Shown here: positions 42,407 to 44,210 of the stretch, one piece after another
Layout of the letters: every line of letters begins with the position of its first letter
Position numbering within the stretch: the stretch's first letter is position 1
Assembly (NCBI RefSeq): GCF_900091315.1
Contig: NZ_FLSP01000075.1
Coordinates: 1 to 44,210 of the forward strand
Origin: Streptomyces sp. DI166
GTDB lineage: Bacteria; Actinomycetota; Actinomycetes; Streptomycetales; Streptomycetaceae
Reading direction: 5' to 3'
DNA length: 44,210 bases
Made by a program: the position numbers and the translations under genes
Notes under the pieces: model-generated
Databases searched by the model: none
What the model saw: the letters and a program-made list of their open reading frames with translations, nothing else
Told to the model about the DNA's origin: nothing

Positions 42407-43518
42407 AGCAGCTCCCCCAGGGTGTTCACAGCGGTCACGACACGGTCCAGGTCCCGCCGGGAAAGGGCGGGGTGGACCGGGAGCGAGACGACCTCGGCGG
42501 CCGCGCGCTCGGTCTCCGGCAGGTCCCAGGTGCGGCCCGCCTTCTGGTCCGGCTCCCAGTACGGCTTGAGCCGGTGGATCGGGGTCGGGTAGTAGACGGC
42601 GTTGCCGATCCCGGCCTCGGTCAGCCGGGCGGTGGCGGCGTCCCGGTCGCCCCGGACGCGCACCGTGTACTGGTGGTACACGTGCCGGGCGCCCTCGGCG
42701 GTGCCCGGCGTCACCACGTTCGGCGCGGTGATGTGCGCGGTGAGGTGGGCGGCGTTGGCGATCCGCCGCTCGGTCCAGCCGGGCAGCCTGGCCAGCTGCA
42801 CCCGGCCGACGGCGGCGCAGACGTCGGTCATACGGACGTTGGCGCCGATGATCTCGTGGGCGTAGCGCTGCTCCATGCCCTGGTTGCGCAGCAGCCGCAG
42901 GGTGCGGGCGATCTCCGCGTCGGCGGTGGCGACCATGCCGCCCTCCAGGCTGTGCATGTTCTTGGTCGGGTAGAAGCTGAAGGCCCCGGCGACCCCGAAC
43001 GCGCCGACCGGCGTGCCGTGCAGCGCGGCGGCGTGCGCCTGGCAGGCGTCCTCGACCACGGCCAGCCCGTGCCTCTCGGCGACCGCGGTGATCCGGTCCA
43101 TGGCGGCGGGGTGGCCGTAGAGGTGGACCGGCAGGACGGCGGCGGTGCGCGGGGTGACCGCGGCCTCGACGGCGGCCGGGTCGAGGCCGAAGGTGTGCGG
43201 CTCGATGTCGGCGAAGACCACGTCCGCGCCGGTCAGCCGCACGGCGTTGGCCGAGGCGGCGAAGGAGAAGGAGGGGACGATCACCTCGTCGCCGGGGCCG
43301 ATCCCCAGGGCCATCAGCGTCAGCTGCAACGCCGAGGTGCCGGAGTTGACGGCGACGCAGTGGCGTCCGCCCACCAGCGCGGAGAACTCCTCCTCGAAGG
43401 CGCTGACCTCGGGTCCTTGGACGACCCGGCCGCTGCGCAGCACGCGCACCGCGGCCTCGATCTCCTCCTCGTCGACAACGGGCTTGGCAGCCGGTACCGG
43501 CTCCTGGGCGTCGTCCAT
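42403..43518 (-). CDS. DegT/DnrJ/EryC1 (WbpE/WlbC-like) sugar aminotransferase
   Basis: A 371-residue product is read from the ATG at 43518 behind GGAGAGGGAGTC. The PLP-dependent sugar aminotransferase pattern is complete: NSGTSALQLTLMALGIGPGD, VPSFSFAASANAV, VVEDACQAHAA and the lysine in SFYPTKNMHSLEGG (Lys186). It also has NVRMTDVCAAVGRVQL and HQYTVRV. In the WbpE route it moves an amino group from glutamate to the 3-keto sugar, giving UDP-2-acetamido-3-amino-2,3-dideoxyglucuronate. It is the first gene of the five-gene operon, with 208 bases of upstream DNA before the rne terminator. Other DegT substrates are possible, but the neighbours favour this one. Confidence 0.87.
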   Translation of the reverse strand: MDDAQEPVPAAKPVVDEEEIEAAVRVLRSGRVVQGPEVSAFEEEFSALVGGRHCVAVNSGTSALQLTLMALGIGPGDEVIVPSFSFAASANAVRLTGADVVFADIEPHTFGLDPAAVEAAVTPRTAAVLPVHLYGHPAAMDRITAVAERHGLAVVEDACQAHAAALHGTPVGAFGVAGAFSFYPTKNMHSLEGGMVATADAEIARTLRLLRNQGMEQRYAHEIIGANVRMTDVCAAVGRVQLARLPGWTERRIANAAHLTAHITAPNVVTPGTAEGARHVYHQYTVRVRGDRDAATARLTEAGIGNAVYYPTPIHRLKPYWEPDQKAGRTWDLPETERAAAEVVSLPVHPALSRRDLDRVVTAVNTLGELL

Positions 43519-43853
43519 CGACTCCCTCTCCTCCTGGGCGACCCACAAGGGGACGCACCACGTCGTGCCGGGCCGGGAGGGACGGTCGTCGAGCGCAGTA
43601 CGTCCGCATCCCTTGGACGTTCTCGCTGCGGCTCGGATAGCCACGGAAAGTGGATAAAGGGTGACCCGTGCGAAATCAGGACACACCTGTTACGGCAGGT
43701 AATGACCCGACCGGACGAACGCGAAAGCGCGGGGCACCGATGTGGTCGGTGCCCCGCGCTCGGGTGGGCCGGGTGGGACCGGGGGCGCTGTGGCCCCCGG
43801 CTCCTCGGTCGTGCCGGTCAGGCCGGTCAGGCCGGTCAGGCCGGTCGTGCCGG
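43519..43853. other. Intergenic region upstream of the aminotransferase operon
   Basis: This 335-base gap separates the start of the sugar operon from the rne stop, both on the minus strand. It holds the rne terminator (43726-43760), the tandem 9-bp repeat (43812-43857) and an imperfect operator-like acctg-ttacgg-caggt (43685-43700). I see no further gene. The operon promoter must lie here, but no convincing -35/-10 pair stands out. Confidence 0.6.
43726..43760 (-). terminator. Terminator of rne
   Basis: agcgcggggcaccga (43726-43740) and tcggtgccccgcgct (43746-43760) form a perfect fifteen-base stem with loop tgtgg. On the minus strand TTTCGCG follows. It sits about 95 bases after the rne stop and isolates rne from the sugar operon. 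Confidence 0.8.
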
Positions 43854-43857
43854 TCAG
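43812..43857. repeat. Tandem 9-bp repeat at the end of rne
   Basis: Five near-identical copies of a gccggtcag-type unit run in tandem, two with cgt in place of cag. On the minus strand the unit reads CCTGACCGG, and the rne stop codon TGA is inside the first one. Because nine is a multiple of three, further in-frame TGA codons follow. Confidence 0.75.
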
Positions 43858-44210
43858 GCCTCGTCGGTCGTGGCCGAGACCGACGGCAGGCTCTGCTCCG
43901 CCGCCACGGTCTTCTTCGCCGCGGCCTTCTTGGCCGTCGCCTTCTTCGCGGTCGTCTTCTTCGCCGCCGTCTTCTTGGCCGCGGTCTTCTTCGTCGCGGC
44001 CTTCTTGGCGGTGGCCTTCTTCGCCGTCTTGCGCGCCGCGGCCTTCTTGGCCGGGGCGGGCTCCTCCTCGGTGGCCGGGGCCTCCTCGGCGGGCGACTCC
44101 GCGGCCGTCTCCGTGACGGTCTCAGCGGCCGCGGGGACGACCACGACGGCCGCCTCCTCGGGCGCGGTGGGCGCGGTGGCCTTGCGCACCGCACGGCGGC
44201 GCGGACGGGC
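43854..44210 (-). CDS. rne: C-terminal part of RNase E/G with Lys/Ala-rich tail (runs off the window)
   Basis: The frame is open to the window edge and ends at 43854, giving the last 118 residues of a protein. They begin ARPRRRAVRKATAPTA, then an acidic Ala/Glu stretch (ESPAEEAPATEEEPAP), then a 50-residue histone-H1-like run of KKTAAKK and KKATAKK units, ending SVSATTDEA. Streptomyces RNase E has such arginine-rich and Lys/Ala-rich ends, and rne is the usual gene beside rplU, so the identity is from position and composition. The catalytic part is beyond the edge. A Lys/Ala tail of this kind probably binds nucleic acid. The alternative, the nucleoid protein HupS, has a similar tail but other neighbours. 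Confidence 0.72.
   Translation of the reverse strand, partial: ARPRRRAVRKATAPTAPEEAAVVVVPAAAETVTETAAESPAEEAPATEEEPAPAKKAAARKTAKKATAKKAATKKTAAKKTAAKKTTAKKATAKKAAAKKTVAAEQSLPSVSATTDEA

Noticed and set aside
43854..44210. HupS-type nucleoid protein
   Set aside because: The Lys/Ala tail is similar, but the preceding residues are not an HU fold and the rplU side of the chromosome points to rne. The catalytic part is outside the window, so this is not fully excluded.

Overview
The window is chromosomal DNA from a high-GC actinobacterium, almost certainly a Streptomyces. Third codon positions are nearly all G or C, and the gene order (comEC-comEA, degV, leuS, rsfS, nadD, proA, proB, obg-rpmA-rplU, rne) is the one I know from Streptomyces chromosomes. 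Symbols and homologues are assigned from protein motifs and remembered synteny; no search was run.

Layout. 1-3444 (minus): the 5' part of comEC, comEA, a DegV-type lipid-binding protein and a small membrane coiled-coil protein. 3603-6636 (minus): leuS behind a leucine-rich leader peptide and an intrinsic terminator, which looks like an attenuator. 6896-9828 (plus): a translationally coupled pair, a bis-heme b-type membrane protein and a NuoF-like flavoprotein fused to a ferredoxin. 9948-13182: two identical tRNA-Ala(GGC) genes in a perfect 79-bp direct repeat, bracketing two zinc-ribbon proteins, an MFS exporter and an MmyB-type regulator. 13302-17060 (minus): phosphoglycerate-mutase-family protein, rsfS, a divergent LytR-CpsA-Psr protein (pdtA-like), nadD and a small membrane protein. 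17353-23479: an M48 protease, two membrane proteins sharing an SVVFDE motif, proA, a small unknown and proB.

23658-33770 is a wall-glycopolymer cluster: pyruvyltransferase, two membrane-anchored TagF/TarL-like polymerases, a TarS-like glycosyltransferase, a fused cytidylyltransferase-SDR enzyme (predicted CDP-ribitol synthase) and a sulfotransferase. The housekeeping genes obg, rpmA and rplU (33866-36054) follow. Then 36295-43518 carries a second sugar block: a five-gene minus-strand operon (aminotransferase, Gfo/Idh oxidoreductase, GT4, a second TarS-like GT2, UDP-sugar dehydrogenase) and a convergent WbpD-like acetyltransferase. The window ends in the Lys/Ala-rich C-terminus of RNase E.

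How it works together. The second sugar block holds all four enzyme classes of the WbpA-WbpB-WbpE-WbpD route to UDP-2,3-diacetamido-2,3-dideoxyglucuronic acid, plus two glycosyltransferases. The first block supplies a polyol-phosphate backbone, its polymerases and decorating enzymes (glycosyl, pyruvyl, sulfo). The LCP protein at 14517-16175 is a plausible ligase that attaches the product to peptidoglycan. The main hypothesis from this window is therefore an anionic wall polymer, probably poly(ribitol phosphate)-like, carrying glycosyl, pyruvate, sulfate and possibly diacetamido-uronic acid substituents. Its genes are split around the ribosomal obg-rpmA-rplU operon.
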